NCBI GenBank assembly: GCA_916610825.1
Contig: OU744451.1
Span: forward strand, 1,984,001 to 2,048,000
Source of the DNA: Haliclystus octoradiatus
Lineage: Eukaryota; Cnidaria; Staurozoa; Stauromedusae; Haliclystidae
Reading direction: 5' to 3'
DNA length: 64,000 nucleotides
Under the pieces are notes generated by a model. The model was not told the origin of the DNA and ran no database searches. It saw only the letters and a program-made list of their open reading frames with translations. Positions 61,900 through 64,000 of this stretch are shown in pieces. The translations under genes were made by a program, and so were the position numbers. Within the stretch, counting starts at the first letter, position 1; each line of letters opens with the position of its first letter.

Positions 61900-64000
61900 A
61901 ATATTGTGATAGATTTATATGCCATACAGTAATAAGAATTCATTAAAAATACGTATGACTACTAATGTAATACCATTGATTAATATTGTGATAGATTTAT
62001 AAGCCATACAGTAATAAAAATGATTAAAAATACGTATGATTACTAATGTAATACCATTGATTAATATTGTGATAGATTTATAAGCCATACAGTAATAAAA
62101 ATGATTAAAAATAAATATGACTACTAATGTAATACCATTGATTAATATTGTGATAGATTTATAAGCCATACAGTAATAAAAATGATTAAAAATACGTATG
62201 ATTACTAATGTAATACCATTGATTAATATTGTGATAGATTTATAAGCCATACATTATTAAAAATGATTAAAAATAAGTATGACTACTAATGTAATACCAT
62301 TGATTAATATTGTGATAGATTTATAAGCCATACAGTAATAAAAATGATTAAAAATAAGTATGACTACTAATGTAATACCATTGATTAATATTGTGATAGA
62401 TTTATAAGCCATACAGTAATAAAAATGATTAAAAATACGTATGACTACTAATGTAATACCATTGATTAATATTGTGATAGATTTATATGCCATACAGTAA
62501 TAAAAGTGATTAAAAATACGTATGACTACTAATGTAATACCATTGATTAATATTGTGATAGATTTATAAGTCATACAGTAATAAAAATGATTAAAAATAC
62601 GTATGACTACTAATGTAATACCATTGATTAATATTGTGATAGATTTATAAGCCATACAGTAATAAAAATGATTAAAAATACGTATGACTACTAATGTAAT
62701 ACCATTGATTAATATTGTGATAGATTTATAAGTCATACAGTAATAAAAATGATTAAAAATAAGTATGACTACTAATGTAATACCATTGATTAATATTGTG
62801 ATAGATTTATAAGTCATAAAGTAATAAAAATGATTAAAAATACGTATGACTACTAATGTAATACCATTGATTAATATTGTGATAGATTTATATGCCATAC
62901 AGTAATAAAAGTGATTAAAAATACGTATGACTACTAATGTAATCCCATTGATTAATATTGTGATAGATTTATAAGTCATACAGTAATAAAAATGATTAAA
63001 AATACGTATGACTACTAATGTAATACCATTGATAAATCTATCACAATATTGTGATAGATTTATAAGTCATACAGTAATAAAAATGATTAAAAATACGTAT
63101 GACTACTAATGTAATACCATTGATTAATATTGTGATAGATTTATAAGCCATACAGTAATAAAAATGATTAAAAATACGTATGACTACTAATGTAATACCA
63201 TTGATTAATATTGTGATAGATTTATATGCCATACAGTAATAAAAGTGATTAAAAATACGTATGACTACTAATGTAATACCATTGATTAATATTGTGATAG
63301 ATTTATAAGTCATACAGTAATAAAAATGATTAAAAATACGTATGACTACTAATGTAATACCATTGATTAATATTGTGATAGATTTATATGCCATACAGTA
63401 ATAAAAGTGATTAAAAATACGTATGACTACTAATGTAATACCATTGATTAATATTGTGATAGATTTATAAGTCATACAGTAATAAAAATGATTAAAAATA
63501 CGTATGATTAAAAATGTAATACCATTGATTAATATTGTGATAGATTTATAAGTCATGCAGTAATAAAAATGATTAAAAATACGTATGACTACTAATGTAA
63601 TACCATTGATTAATATTGTGATAGATTTATAAGCCATACAGTAATAAAAATGATTAAAAATACGTATGACTACTAATGTAATACCATTGATTAATATTGT
63701 GATAGATTTATATGCCATACAGTAATAAAAGTGATTAAAAATACGTATGACTACTAATGTAATACCATTGATTAATATTGTGATAGATTTATAAGTCATA
63801 CAGTAATAAAAATGATTAAAAATACGTATGACTACTAATGTAATACCATTGATTAATATTGTGATAGATTTATAAGCCATACAGTAATAAAAATGATTAA
63901 AAATACGTATGACTACTAATGTAATACCATTGATTAATATTGTGATAGATTTATAAGTCAAACAGTAATAAGAGATGATTAAAAATACGTATGATTACTA
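61900..64000. repeat. 81-bp tandem satellite
   Basis: About 26 head-to-tail units of 81 bp, each containing ACCATTGATTAATATTGTGA, TAGATTTATAAGCCATACAG and ACGTATGACTACTAATG, with 1-5% variants (AAGCC/AAGTC/ATGCC; ACG/AAG). The array runs off the right edge. Because 81 is a multiple of three, the minus strand shows repetitive open frames of 27-residue units (61915-62250, 62257-62979, 63041-63961). These are a by-product of the period, not genes. Confidence 0.95.

Noticed and set aside
61915..63961. Three long minus-strand open frames with a 27-residue repeat
   Set aside because: They follow directly from an 81-bp satellite period and a lack of stops in one frame; no promoter, splice or domain evidence.

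Overview
This is AT-rich eukaryotic (animal-type) DNA. Coding sequence is split into short exons by GT-AG introns, promoters look TATA-like, and introns and spacers are full of small transposon-derived repeats. Nothing fixes the species. The short introns, TP53I3/PIG3-like gene, Rab-like gene and heavy MITE load suit a compact invertebrate genome, possibly an ascidian, but that is inference. No rRNA gene, functional-looking tRNA gene or CRISPR array was seen.

Layout. (1) 1-14755: a tandem array of ~4.0-4.4 kb units, each with a minus-strand six-exon gene for a ~375-residue protein I do not recognise. Three copies are complete (372-377 aa), one is cut by the window start (exon 1 only), and one is a broken last-exon remnant at the array edge. 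(2) 14756-24000: mostly gene-poor, repeat-rich sequence with MITE-like elements, foldback hairpins, a Helitron-like element and a ~250-bp direct duplication. A likely first coding exon of the next gene lies at 18646-18703. (3) 18646/24197-44263, plus strand: one large gene of about 21 exons. Its assembled frame stays open for ~1721 residues and joins three enzyme domains: a cholesterol-oxidase-like GMC flavoprotein, an alpha/beta-hydrolase with a cysteine at the nucleophile elbow, and an LpxH-like binuclear metallophosphoesterase. (4) 46137-55575, plus strand: a nine-exon gene for a 467-residue Rab32-like GTPase with a candidate N-myristoylation site, Arg in place of the catalytic Gln, and a long C-terminal extension without prenylation cysteines. 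(5) 60722-57389, minus strand: a five-exon gene for a 334-residue TP53I3/PIG3-type quinone oxidoreductase, convergent with the GTPase gene. (6) 61900-64000: an 81-bp tandem satellite whose period keeps an accidental frame open.

The genes do not form an obvious pathway. The most notable system is the three-enzyme fusion. Oxidation of a sterol- or alcohol-like substrate (GMC), hydrolase or acyl-transfer chemistry and a phosphohydrolase on one chain suggest a lipid-modifying protein, but substrates are unknown. Second are the tandem unknown-gene family and a palindromic GTTCATGAAC repeat family that fills introns and spacers from about 47.6 to 59.5 kb, one copy of which is bounded by an obvious target duplication.

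Exon boundaries come from splice consensus, intron phase and preserved frame, not from transcripts. The three multi-exon models each sum to a multiple of three, which supports them.
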